From assembly GCA_015499985.1 (NCBI GenBank), contig JAAAUF010000437.1, positions 1-29,813 on the forward strand: a DNA stretch of 29,813 nucleotides, written 5' to 3'. The first letter of the stretch is position 1. Each line of letters begins with the position of its first letter. The position numbers were made by a program, and so were the translations under genes. This document shows, piece by piece, positions 11,882 through 22,686 of this stretch. This stretch comes from Haplosporangium gracile. Lineage: Eukaryota > Mortierellomycota > Mortierellomycetes > Mortierellales > Mortierellaceae. Below the pieces are notes generated by a model. It saw only the letters and a program-made list of their open reading frames with translations. It was not told the DNA's origin and did not search any database.

Positions 11882-12746
11882 TTAAAAACCAGCCTTCTTC
11901 ATGATCCGTGCGAATTCTTGCTCAGTCACCCCTCCATCGCCATCACGGTCTCCTTCCTCAATCATCTCCTGCAACTCCTGCTCCTTCATCGGTATGCCTA
12001 GCTCAGATGCAATCCGCCTCAAGTCCTCTAGCCGGATACTGCCCTTGCCCTGTGTGTCGAACAGCTGAAACACTCGAGATATCTCATCCTGCGCATGTTC
12101 CTCCTATAATGTTATTGATGGTCATGGCAAATGACAAAAAAGAGTTGGTGTTGTGCTTTCTTTTTTCGCTTCGATCGACAAAAAAAAAGGGGGAATTACA
12201 TCCATACAAGCAAAACAAAAGGTTGAAAAAGAAGCCCACCTCACTGGGCTTCATAAGACTAACAAAGTCCTGGAGGGTAAAGTAATACTCGTCATTCTCA
12301 ACACCATATTCATCTTCATCTTCCTCATCCTCCTCGCCCTGATATACATCCTGGTCGTCGTCATCATCGCCACTCGGCTCGCCCTCATCTGAATCGACAT
12401 ATTTGGATTTCTGGCTTTCCCGCCTTGATAACGCTCTTCTTGAGCTCGTCCTTGCTTGACTCGATGTTACTGTTATCCCTTTGCCCTTGGATTTCCTTGT
12501 CTTTTTCTTGTTCTTCTCCTTGTGCATGCTGAGAGTAGGGGTACTGTTGACAATCTCGAGGAGGTCGTCAATTGTGGCGTCGAATCCGAGGGTGCGCATG
12601 GCTCGCTGCAGGCTATGGAGCGAGAGTGTGTCTGTTTCCTTGGCGCTGTGGAGTTGGAAGGTTGCGACAAGTTCGTTGTAGTATGCATTGGAGACTCCCT
12701 CTGGTGTCTTTTTATTTGTTCCTGTTCCTGCTCTTGACTTGCTCAT
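11882..12746 (-). CDS. Divergent centrin-like EF-hand protein, 2 exons
   Basis: Exons, 5' to 3': 12746-12240 and 12103-11882, donor GTGGGC, acceptor TAG; 242 aa, whereas centrins are about 165-175 aa. The C-terminal half is centrin/caltractin-like: [19 protein letters not shown] (EF3), then [20 protein letters not shown] and a terminal IMKK motif. The EF4 loop (221-232) has Asp at 1, 3 and 5 and Glu at 12, so it should bind calcium. EF3 has Asp, Gln and Lys at 1, 3 and 5 and probably does not. EF1 (about 30-55) is recognisable but lacks ligands. EF2 is split: its entering helix (about 57-67) and leaving helix (155-167, [11 protein letters not shown]) are separated by about 85 residues, first Lys/Arg/Ser-rich (76-114), then Asp/Glu-rich (118-152). 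Centrins act at centrosomes or spindle pole bodies and in nuclear export and repair complexes; which role applies here is unknown. A calmodulin-like protein is the alternative, but the IMKK ending favours centrin. Confidence 0.85.
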
Positions 12747-13068
12747 CCTTGCTGTATTTGTTGTCCTTGTTATTGTCCTTGTCCTTATTGATTGGTGCCG
12801 TTGAGGATGTTGATTGTAAAGAGAAAGAAAGGAGAAAAAGAAAAACGAAAATCTGATTTGCCCTTTTCTTGGCTGGGCTGATTCGTTTGACTCCCTTTAT
12901 CCCCGGTGGCTTATCGTCATCTTCAGCGGACCACATTTCAACGCAGACGCACGCGAATGAAAAACAAAGAGCCTTCTTGTTCTTCGTCTTCATTTTCTTC
13001 TTCTTCCTCTTCTGCTCTGCAGCTTGCACACATGTAACGAACACACATGTTCACACTCACTAGCACAC

Positions 13069-13078
13069 NNNNNNNNNN
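13069..13078. other. Assembly gap (10 N)
   Basis: Ten N bases between a CA-rich segment and an A run (13079-13098). The true sequence and length here are unknown, probably because of the homopolymer. Confidence 0.99.
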
Positions 13079-13538
13079 AAAAAAAAAAAAAAAAAAAAGA
13101 AGAACAGTCGCGCTCTCTTATCGCGCGCGCGTCATTTCTTTTCCCCCTCCGCCCCACTACCACCTTGGAGACACATAGGCACGCGCGCGCATGTGGAGCA
13201 AAAAAACAAAGAAAATCAATGGTGCCCTCTTTCCAATACCATGCTCGCCTAAACCTTTACGCCATCTCAAGTTCAAATTCCTCGCCCCACTCCACGAGCA
13301 TCTCCACTTCCATCCTTTCTCTTATCCCCACGCAACCCCCACCCTCTCAACTATCATCCTCAATAACATACCGTCTTGGGGACTGCGGTCTGGCTGTCGA
13401 TTGGAGCAGAAGAAGCTCATTCCTGTACACATGTGCAGACCAAAATTATTGAGTTTGCTAATAGCCATTGCCCATTGTCGTGATGAATTTGATTTTTGTT
13501 GTGGACAGTAGCCAAACTAATTACATAATTACATCGGC

Positions 13539-13882
13539 TCATAGCCTGGTTCCATGATACCGGTCCTTGGCAACTTGCAACCCCAACCCCAACACAATAG
13601 CAGCAAAGCCAAGAGGGCCGTAGTCACGAAGAGAGGAAGGCTGCATTGCGAATGCTATCTCATCAGCCGGCCAAGGATCAGCCAGCCAAGGATCAGTCCC
13701 CCCACCCTCTTTCCTCGCTTGTGCAAGTAACGCCCAAAGATAACGAGCTTTGCTTCTATTTGCACATGGGTGCGACCATTTATTGTGCACTCAAACATGT
13801 ACTCGACGTGTACATGTTTCCCCTGTGCATCCTTTTGTGAAGAAGAGTGGAGAACTGTAATAAAAGAAGGTTCATTGCCCAA
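13539..13882 (-). pseudogene. Possible decayed or mis-assembled reading frame, unidentified
   Basis: Two minus-strand frames abut. The first (13882 to about 13765) contains HSSSQKDAQGKHVHVEYMF, then ECTINGRTHVQIEAK. The second (about 13770 to the stop at 13539) contains ARYLWALLAQARKEGG and ends with YGPLGFAAIVLGLGLQV followed by AKDRYHGTRL. Around 13765 the first can pass to the second only by a frame change, and I see no intron that would do it. The alternating polar/hydrophobic pattern of the first part looks like beta-strands, vaguely like the small domain of mitochondrial Tim21/Coa1 proteins; that is a guess. No start exon was found upstream. It may be chance, a pseudogene, or a gene broken by a sequencing indel (the assembly has a gap 460 bp away). 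Confidence 0.2.
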
Positions 13883-14275
13883 TGTGCCAATATGCCGAGG
13901 TCACACAAAGCCATTGCTTCTCCTCCTCGAAGGACAACTTGACAGAGAAAAAGGAAAAATCCTTCTGTCAACTTTTTTTGCATTCCTCCCTTTTTTTGTT
14001 CTCAACCGCGAAACCATTTTATGAACCGAGCAAATAGTACTGTCGGACCGATAAACACGCCTACTCAGGATATCGTTCTTCTTTACCAATGGATAGCCTG
14101 TTATGTAATTATCCCGACGGACCACCAAGGGACAACCATTTATTTTTTATTCAACTTGCATCCAGTGATCGACTGCAATGTAATTTATGAATATTTGAAT
14201 GTCGTTGAAAGTTGATGACCCTATTCAGTGGTAGAGAGATGAAGAGGGAGAGATATGCTCAGCATCAAGAAAGCG

Positions 14276-14310
14276 AGCGACTGAGAGGGAGAGAGAGAGT
14301 GTGTGTGTGT
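14276..14310. repeat. GA/GT microsatellite
   Basis: GAGAGAGAGAGAG followed by TGTGTGTGTGTG on the plus strand, in the intergenic region upstream of the lipase. Confidence 0.7.
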
Positions 14311-15457
14311 GCCCTCCACTCACCGGACATGCAAATAGAGTTGATTGGAGCGAGGACCATTAGTGTTTCTCTGTGTCTTCTTTGGCGGCTTGTGGGTGGA
14401 TCTGTGGGTTGGAAAGAAGTTGGGCATAGGAGGACAAGAGGGAGAGAAAAGGAAGAGAGGCAGGGGTGAGTTGGCAAGAACGAAAAGAAAAGAAAAAAAA
14501 AAGTTGAGAGCAGAGAGCGGGGGACTTGCTGAAGTGGAGAGATTGTGGACATGAAGTGTTTGTGCGGGTGTGGAGGAGGCAGTGGATGATTGAGAGCACA
14601 AATAAAACATTCAACAAATGCAACCCAACGGCGGTGTTTCCTTTTGTTTTTATTTTCTTCATGTGCCAGGCTAATTTCTTAGCCTGCTTTGTATTTTCTG
14701 TTACTTTGTTTGTCATGTATGTGTTTGTAAACGACATGCAAGTGTGTTGTATGTCAATGGATGTATGTATCGAATTACTATGAGTTGGATGAATGAATAG
14801 GGTGTAGCCATCCTCCTTCGTCTTCCTCTCCCAGTTCAATTTGGCATGGTCAACTTGCTTGAACATATAAAGAACCCGCATCTCCTCCTATATTTTTTTT
14901 CGTTCTTTTTCTTTCTCGCCTATGCCCTCGCCATCCCCTTTCTTCCACCTTCCTTATCCTTTTATCCTTCGCCACCTTCTTCTCTATCTTCTACATCCCT
15001 TTTTTTTGCTGAATAACCAGCAAAGATACACATACCCATACCCGTGCCCATTGACCGTTTATTATTTTTGTGAGTGAATGCCTACTATGTCTCGAATCTC
15101 CATCCCCCCTCTAGATACTGTGGCCCGCCTTTTTTATTTCAACCGCGCGGGTTGACTCCCGCTGTCTCGGTGGCAATAGCTGGCTAAATCGCTTCAAAAA
15201 AAAAAAAAACTAACGCATACCTTACTCACCCTCCGACACTTTCTTTTATCCTCGTTTCTCCATTCGTTTATTTATTCATTCATTGTTTCATTCATTCCAC
15301 ACCCATCTCTCATTCACTTGCTCACTCTTATTGTCTGCTACTCTTTTCTCACTCTCGACATCCGACACCTTATTGTACCTCCCTCCTTCCTTCCTTCCTT
15401 CTTTCCTTCGCCCTCTCGCCCTCCCCATCAGCGCAATACCTTTGCCCTCCCTTAACA

Positions 15458-18400
15458 ATGACGACGGAATATACAATCATGCCTGCGCCCGTGTCCCTCT
15501 CGGCTGTGCCTGAGGATGCGGCCATCCGCACAGAGACCATTATTACCGAGGGTGATACCATTCAATCGCTCAAGGCATCTACCAACCTCAATCGCAACAG
15601 CAGTAAAAACGGTATGTTCTTTAGACAGAATGAACTCTTGAATCAAAAAAAAAAAAAAAAGGGTCATTCGGTGTGAATTGAAATGACTGGCTGGTTGTAT
15701 CATGATACATCATCTGGCATTATTGCACACACACACACACTCTCTCTCTCGGCTGGCATAGTTGACAGGCGACAACAACAACTGTAGAGTACAACAGGAA
15801 ACAAGCAACGCAAGGTTTATGTGGTTGTTGTTAGCAGCCTGTAAACAGTCGACAGTAACAATCCATCCATTCCTTTTTTTTCTTTCCTTTGGGCGTATGC
15901 ACACAAAAAAAAGGGTCAAGGCAATTAAGCCCTATTTTCAGCCTGCCTCTACTCCTATAACTGTTCGCCCTCATTCGCTACGCCTTGTCACTAAAGTAAA
16001 CCTGCTTTGTCATTCCCTTTTCGCTCATCACACTCGTCCTTGTCTTTACAATCAACTTCCATTGTATGAAACAGCCCGTGCGCAGTCTAGTGGTGTCCAG
16101 CGGTTAGACAGTGACGCCTCCTTCATGACCCATGCTACCAACACCGGCCTCGTCTTCGAGCGTAAGTTTTGGTGTTTGTGAATGAGTGAGCATGAACGAA
16201 TGAACGCATGAAAGTCATTGCAAAGAAGGCTTTTCTTGTGCGTCGCCTTTCAGCCTAACTCACTCAACACGTCTCTGTTGACTATGAATTCCACGTCCGT
16301 TTTGCCACCAATCGTTGTATACTCCAAAATATCACAGTGGTCCCAGGTAATTCATCGCATCCAACAGCTATCCTTTTGACGTCCATGTCTTCTTGCTATT
16401 GCTCATGCCAACGCAGCCAACTAATCATTGGAAACACGTCCGGCTCAACTTCCACCCTTTACCCATTTGCTCGTTTCTCCACAATCTCCTATTAGAATTC
16501 ATATCGTTCCGACTCCGCAGTGTCTCGTGCCAGGGCCTCCACGACAAGACCCAGGTCACCATGAAGCTCCAAAACATCTCTCAGTCCACAAAGGCCTCCA
16601 AGAACCTCGGCGACCACACCCATCAAACCTTTGACTTTTCCACTTCCGTCCACAACATGACCTTTGACATTCTCAAGATCGACGTCTACGACTACAAAAA
16701 GGCCGCATTTGGTCAGAACGCCAAAATCGGACGCGCCTATTTGCCTCTCCGCGAACTCCAAAAAAAGGTTGGAAACGCTTATGATAACGATGGCAATGAT
16801 AATACAGAGCCGGAACAGTCTGTCCTCTCGACTCGCTTTGACGCCGCTGCATTCTGTCAGAAGCATGATGATACCTTTGAGATGGATCTGCCGCTCTATA
16901 AGCATGGTTCTTATTCCATGTTCGGATCTAGTCGCCACCATCCTCATCATCACTCAGAAGACGAGAATGTTTGCACTAAAGGATCAGAGACTGGACATGA
17001 TGTCGCGGTGCCCATAGCTCCTGTTCGCCGACGACCAGCACGCGCGGATTCCTTTGCTCAGAATGCCATGAACGGAATCGAGGTCGGTATGGTCACTGTC
17101 CAGGCAACTCTGCACTTCAAGGACCAGACCAAGAATCCTGCCTTTGCTCATCTCGGAAAGGGATCTGCTCAGCAACAACAACAACAGCAGCAGCAGCAAC
17201 AACAGGTAGCTTCCAGTGTCAGCAACGCATCCATCTCGGAATCAAGCGACCAAGGCGGACTTCAAAGGAACCTCTCGCGAAAGTCTAGGACGCAGTCAAA
17301 TCAATCCCTGGACTCGACCCACTCGAACGATTCTTCGACATTAGGCGCCAATCATATCCCGTGCGAAAGTCCTACTTCGGATACTTTCTCGCCCGAGCGA
17401 GCCAGGAACTCTACCACCAGCAGTGTCGAGTCCCCCGCAATCTCGTCTCTTCCACGGCCCATCCCCATTGACGGCCCTACAAGGATTTTGCAGACCCCTT
17501 CGTTGCCACCCAACTTGTCCCTGCACAGAAATGGTGGAGACCGAACTGTTGGATCCCCAATCTCGCCACCCTTATCGCCCATGTTTCCTCAATCGCCTGG
17601 ATCGCCTGGATCTCCCGAGACGTCATTCCAGTGGCTCACCGACAACAACTTCCCTCAGGCGACGACCATCTCCAACTGGGACGAGCTCCACTATGGCGAC
17701 GGTTTTGTTGACGATGCAGACGATGACGAAAGCAACCAACTTCGACAACCGCAACAACAGCAGAACGGAGATCAAGGAGTCAAGGGCGAAAATCCGACAC
17801 AGTCGGATCGGGAGCAGGAGGAAGAGTTGATGGCTGATATTATGGCGAACGGAGACCAGGCCAAGAAGGATATGTACCTCCGCAATTCCCATGCGGTCCA
17901 TGCCAAGAGCAAAAAGGCAAAGGTTAACTTCTTTTCGGAACAGACTCGTTCTGCCTTCAAGGACATCCAGTTGATGTACTCGTCCTTCTTTGGTCACGGT
18001 TGGAACCTTTCCCGAGCTGAGTTCTGGAGGGGGTTTAATATTGTCCAGCAGTTTTATGCTCGCCACCCCACGTAAGTTTTATTTCTGCAGTCTTGTTGAG
18101 CGCTGTGTGGATCGGACTAAAACTTGTAGCTAACTGCGTTCTTTTTTTTTTATTTATCTATGGCTGCATAATAGACCAACGACAAACAAGGCATTTGATA
18201 ATATTGACATCCTTGAGCATGCCAGACATTTTATCCGCCTGGCCATTGCTTCTTACGGGTCTCTCCCCTGGGTCTACTTTGGCTACAGTTTCAAAGTCGC
18301 TCCTCTCAGTAAGTCTCCCCATTCTCCTTGACAAATGTCATGCTTTGAGAGTTGCCCTCCTATATTCTCTGCTGTTGATTAATTAATATGATGTTACGTT

Positions 18401-20287
18401 GAACATAGACTTTGTACGGTTCAACTCGGACCGCAAGAACGTACAGGACTACTTCAAGTTGAAAAAGGAGGACATGATCGTCTGGCACTTTGACAAACGT
18501 ACAGCTCTCGTCCCCAGTTACTATATCGTGCGTGATCCCAAGTACAATGCCCTCTGCATCATCATACGTGGCACCTTTGTAAGTTATCTCCTCATTACCG
18601 TTTTTTACTGTTTATCTTTTTGGTGCATTCAGAAAGGCGAAATTAACTGGTATTGTTGAGAATGGCTATCAATAGAGCATTACGGATGCGATGACGGATT
18701 TGGTGTGCGAGTATTACCCTTACAAGGGCGGCCTGGTCCACAAGGGGATCATGGATAATGCTCGCTTTGTACTCGAGCGCAGCGGCAAGGATATTGAGAC
18801 GGCCCTGAGAAAATTCAACCTCAAGACCATCTACTGGTAAGTGTCCTGAATCTCAGCAACAACTTGTTCATGCTATGTTCGAGAAATCGATCAGTATTTG
18901 ATAAACTGACCTGAATGTCCATGTTTTTCTATGATGTAGTATTGGACACTCGTTGGGAGCGGGATCGGCATCGCTACTCTGCTCACTCCTCCAAGACCAC
19001 TTTGCAGATTACTTTACAACCCCGACCACCCAACTTCCACAACCTCAAAAACTCGAAGTCAAAGCCTACCTCTTCGCACCGCCACCCATCGCCACCCCCA
19101 ACCTCGCCGCGCAATGGGAACGGACCCAAATCTCCTTTATCAACGAAAACGACATCGTCTGTCGACTCTCCTACGGAAACGCGCTCGATCTCAAGGAGCT
19201 TATCAAGATTGGAGCTATTGAAGCCCTCAACCCTGCCTATGAGGGTCTGTCGGCCGAAGAGAAACTGGATCGAATCTTGAAGGTTCTTGAGAAGGCTCAG
19301 AAGCGACTCCAGGCTGTCAATGATGTGCCGAGGTTGGTTACGGCGGGGACGGTGACTTATTTGCACAAGGTTTATGAGGATACGCCGGTGGTCAAGAATA
19401 AGAAGGGTAAAGGACAGCGGGATAGTCAGTTTGGGCTTCCTGAGAACTGGGCATCCGAAGATTCTAGCCACACTGGAAACCATCAACAAGTGAACGGTGG
19501 GGGACGTGCGCGTGGAATGAGTGTCGGCTCTACGGCCAGCCACAACCCCTTGACGCGCTCGCTTTCGGTCCTCTCCTCGGCCCTAAGTTTCAAGGGCAAC
19601 CACCATGGACATGGACATGGACAGGCCCAGCACTCGAGACAAACCACAGCTTCGACTTTGGTAGGATCGACGAGGACCGCGCCTATTGTCACTCCTTACC
19701 AGGCCGGTCAACCTGCAGTCCGTCTCGAGAGCTCTGTTAGTTTGGCGCTTTCTGACCTAAATGAGCGGCACAAAGAGCTTCCGCAGCCTCAGCCTCAGCA
19801 ACAAGAGTCGCGTAAGGCATCAGCCTCACTTGGTGCGCCTGTTCATTACGAGGGCTCTTCTGAAGAACGCGCCCAGGCAACCGAAAGCATCCTCCAGCAG
19901 AGTCGTCAAGACCAGCAACCTCAGTCACAGCAGGACCAAAAGTCGGACGTCACTCCCACTTTACCCTCCTCCGCCAGCGAATTCGACGACGATCTCCTCC
20001 TCGACGACGATTCCTCGACCCCCTACGACTCGGACGACAATAGAATCTACACAACCACAAAACCCAAAAAGAACGGCTCCAAGAAGAAAGAAATCCGAAT
20101 CGAGTTCTCGGACAAGCAAAATTTCATGGCGATCCCCTTGAGGGCCAACTGGTTGTGGCATCATTTCCCTCAACAGTATGATTCCCGTGTTGAGCGGGCA
20201 TTGGAGTGGGCGAAAGCTCATAAGAAGAAGGAGGAGAAGAGGCAGAGTCTGAGAGAGGCCCGGCGCCAGCAGCGGCGCAAGGTGTGA
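15458..20287 (+). CDS. C2-domain sn-1-type diacylglycerol lipase (class 3 lipase), 7-8 exons
   Basis: Exons: 15458-15611, 16075-16161, a doubtful exon about 16269-16346, 16496-18071, 18175-18308, 18409-18578, 18676-18836, 18940-20287. The product is 1235 aa with the doubtful exon and 1209 aa without it; both stay in frame. It should hydrolyse diacylglycerol to a 2-monoacylglycerol and a fatty acid at membranes. The C2 domain follows about residue 108 (FRLRSVSCQGLHDKTQVTMK, then FDILKIDVYDYKK). The lipase core has SLPWVYFGYSFKVAPL, ALCIIIRGT (oxyanion side), the nucleophile in IGHSLGAGSASLL (S791 in the longer model), Asp in NENDIVCRLSYG (D858) and a probable His in WLWHHFPQQYD (H1194 or H1195). 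Animal DAGLs have four N-terminal membrane helices; none is visible here. Low-complexity parts: poly-Gln encoded near 17170-17206 and a Ser/Gln/Asp-rich insert of over 200 residues between the Asp and His segments. Exon 2 to 3 splicing is irregular (see findings). Confidence 0.88.
15726..15750. repeat. CA/CT microsatellite in lipase intron 1
   Basis: A (CA)n run followed by (CT)n inside the 463-nt first intron (15612-16074) of the lipase gene. Confidence 0.7.
16254..16346 (+). other. Doubtful lipase exon without a usable AG acceptor
   Basis: The segment ends at a normal donor (CCAG/GTAATT). From about 16269 it encodes HVSVDYEFHVRFATNRC, then ILQNITVVP, in the phase needed to join exon 4. The only upstream AG (TTTCAG at 16253) leads straight to an in-frame TAA at 16256-16258. 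A branch-site-like CTAAC at 16255-16259 sits about 10 nt before a possible AC 3' end at 16267-16268. Exon 2 and exon 4 are also phase-compatible, so the segment may be skipped. Confidence 0.4.
17170..17206 (+). repeat. Poly-glutamine tract in the lipase
   Basis: CAA/CAG codons encode about 12 consecutive Gln downstream of the C2 domain. The mixture of CAA and CAG suggests a tract kept for its amino acids rather than a pure slippage repeat. Confidence 0.8.
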
Positions 20288-20348
20288 GTTGTTTTGATTT
20301 AAAAAAACTCCTTATCTTACTTTTTTACATTTTTGAAATAATGATAAT

Positions 20349-20354
20349 AATAAA
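20349..20354 (+). terminator. Candidate poly(A) signal of the lipase gene
   Basis: AATAAA 62 nt after the lipase TGA, inside an ATAATAATAA run. It lies 67 nt from the stop codon of the convergent amidohydrolase gene, so 3' UTRs of the two genes probably meet or overlap. Confidence 0.5.
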
Positions 20355-20420
20355 TACTTAATGACCAATTCGTTGGTACTGGCACATTGGATGGCAAAAA
20401 AAAAAAAAAGCATAGCACGA

Positions 20421-22113
20421 CTACAGATTGGGAGAAAGAGGTGCCAATCCAAGATCATGCTCCGAGATCCGATAGAATCTACTCGCATTCCTCCACAAGA
20501 TATTCTCCAGTGCCTCGTCCGTCTCCCTCGTCCTCTGTTCCTCCTTCCTCGCTCTCTCGCCTTCACCGCGAGCAGTAGCCTCCCCATCACCATCAACCAA
20601 ACTGACAAGATTCGCCAGCTCGCGACACCAATCATAAGGGATGTTGGGCCAATCAGTTCCGTACAGAATCCGGTCCGAGTGGCGGAGGAGCATGGTTCTA
20701 AGCATTTCTGCCATTGGTTTCAGCGTGCTAGTGGTGGTGGTGGTAGTGCTCATGTTGTTCTTCGTGGTGTGGGTGGTATGATCGCAGGATGAGGAGCAAG
20801 AGGAAGTGGTGGTGGTGGTGGAGGGGGAGTTGAGAGATTGGAAGAATGCGCTGAGGGTCATGGTGGTGTCGAGGTAGAGGTTTGGGTATTTGTCCAACAG
20901 GTCAAAGAACTCTTTGTACTGATTCATTCCTATCAATTTAAAGTATTATTATCATTATTATTATTTTTTTCAATAAAAAAGAGGGTCGTCAAATACCCAA
21001 ACAATTCTTCTTTCCCGATTCAATATTATAAAAACACTCCACGGTAATACAAAAGAAAAGCATAGCACACGTACCAAGATGAGGAACACAGATGCGGAGA
21101 CGAGGATACCGTCTCAAAACATCTTCAACAATCGAGAAATCACAAATCTTTCCAGCGTCTACTTTATAAGCCTTGCTATTAGGCTCCTTTCCCGCATGGA
21201 TCAAAACAGGTTTATCAAACTCGATACATGTCTCATAAACTGTGTCCATACTAGGATGGTTCGCGGCCACGCATTGGACATGGGAATGCATTTTGATACC
21301 GGAGAGACCTAGGGTTGTGAATGCTTCGGCCAGGATGGCGCGGGCGTCTGGTTCGCCGGGCATGACTGTTGCCAGTCCTGAGGCTACTCGAACGCGTTTT
21401 GAGGTGGAGTTGGGCGGTTGAGGGAGGGAGGCGTAGCGCTCGTTCATAGAGTTGACGGTGTGTGCCAGGAACTTGTTCAAATCCCGCGCAATCCCATTCT
21501 TATGCGCATATCTAAGTTGTTATTTATTCATTAGAAAATCGCGAAAGTGTTAGCGGGAATATATGTCACACTAGGCACACACACACAGAATGACAATGGA
21601 AAACGGTACACGAGGAGGACGACATGACGGACGCCTTGGTCGAGCAGGAAATCGGCTCTGGTCGCAAGATAGTTCTTCTTGTACCGGACAGGCCAATAAA
21701 AGTTATCGAAAAATGTCCACACCGCATCCATCAGCTTCTGTGGGAAGACTATTATTCAATTTGGGCATACGACGCGAAAGGAAGAAGGGATCAAAAAGTT
21801 AGCGCAAAGGTGTTGGTTGTGTGCAATTGTGTTTAGTTTCAGGCACAGCTTTACAGTCACTTTCACACAAACCATTCTTCGAGCACCACAAAAAAAAAAA
21901 AAAAAAAAAAAAGACAAATCCAAGTTTACCATGGACATGAGCATCAATGATAGGACAAGGCGCATCGCGCGCAACACGATATTCAAAACTGTCAGTCCCT
22001 TTATTCTTCTCCTCCGTCGCCTGGGTCAAGAACCGGGAGTTCAACCAGTTCTGGGGGAGAGGCGCGGGACTTTCCTTGAACTCGAAATATTCGGGAACAC
22101 AGCCTTGACACAT
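20421..22113 (-). CDS. Amidohydrolase-2 family (TIM-barrel, metal-dependent) hydrolase, 4 exons
   Basis: Exons, 5' to 3': 22113-21930, 21748-21610, 21511-21075, 20929-20421; GT-AG junctions in frame; 422 aa. The family contains decarboxylases and hydrolases such as ACMSD and related enzymes; the substrate cannot be read from sequence. Metal-site motifs of a beta/alpha barrel are visible: HxH in IIDAHVHVFPQKLMDAVWTF (H59, H61), SGIKMHSH (K181, H183), VLIHAGK (H213), VPHLG (H252) and the terminal Asp in ILYGTDWPNIPYDW (D346). The complete set suggests an active enzyme. Residues about 287-323 are a Ser/Thr-rich insert with a few Cys and His, unusual for the family, between the YLDTTMTLSAFF strand and the D346 segment. 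Residues about 367-390 are Arg/Glu-rich. No signal peptide is seen, so cytosolic location is likely. The start is the first ATG, with CXXC (MCQGC) at the N-terminus. Confidence 0.9.
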
Positions 22114-22686
22114 TCTGGCGGGTTGTTTTTACGGTAGGTTGTTGTTGGGTGGAATAAAAAAAAAAAAGTGCGAGTTGAAATAGGGCAAAGAATAGGGAGA
22201 CGAAAGGTTGTGGAAGGAATGAGGCGTGAGGGATTGCGGAGTGGTCAGAGGAACAAGAGTGGGTTCATCCGAGGGTTCGGAAAGTGGAGAAGGGTGGAAT
22301 GGAGAAAGAAGAAATAGAAAATAGAAAAGAGAGAAAAGAGAAAAGAGAGAAAGAGCCGAGTGTGGAATGGATGAAAACATCCCAGGACGGAAGACAGAAC
22401 TGCCGAAAAACTGCAAAAGCAGGAATGTATGGGCAGGGGAAGCGTACACAAGAGAATAAAAAGAAATAAAGTATCGCGAGTGAGCCGAGCCATAACCACC
22501 CACTTTCTTTGTGCTTCTTGTAAGCCCAATTGATTTTTTGTTGTTGCAGTGGCTGGTCTTTTTATGATTTTTGGTGTAAATGATATGGGCACAAGTAGAG
22601 GACTCTATATTACAGATGGCAAATAGGAAAACGCTACCTATGGGGTATGGATTCAAACTATGAGACGATAGCTAGAAAGGCGTACA
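22114..22686. other. Spacer upstream of the amidohydrolase gene
   Basis: A 573-bp spacer holding the RNF5 3' UTR (right side) and the amidohydrolase promoter/leader (left side). 22284-22350 is GA-rich on the plus strand, i.e. pyrimidine-rich in the transcribed direction. No further gene is seen. Confidence 0.5.

Larger units (their letters stand above)
12747..15457. other. Intergenic region between the centrin-like and lipase genes
   Basis: About 2.7 kb between divergently transcribed genes, so it must contain both promoters. 12747-13060 is the leader/promoter side of the centrin-like gene. 13069-13078 is the assembly gap. 13539-13882 has a possibly decayed reading frame (separate entry). 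14200-14320 has GA and GT microsatellites. 15240-15457 is a C/T-rich leader typical of fungal genes just before the lipase ATG, with CTTC repeats near 15385-15410. No other gene is supported. Confidence 0.5.
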
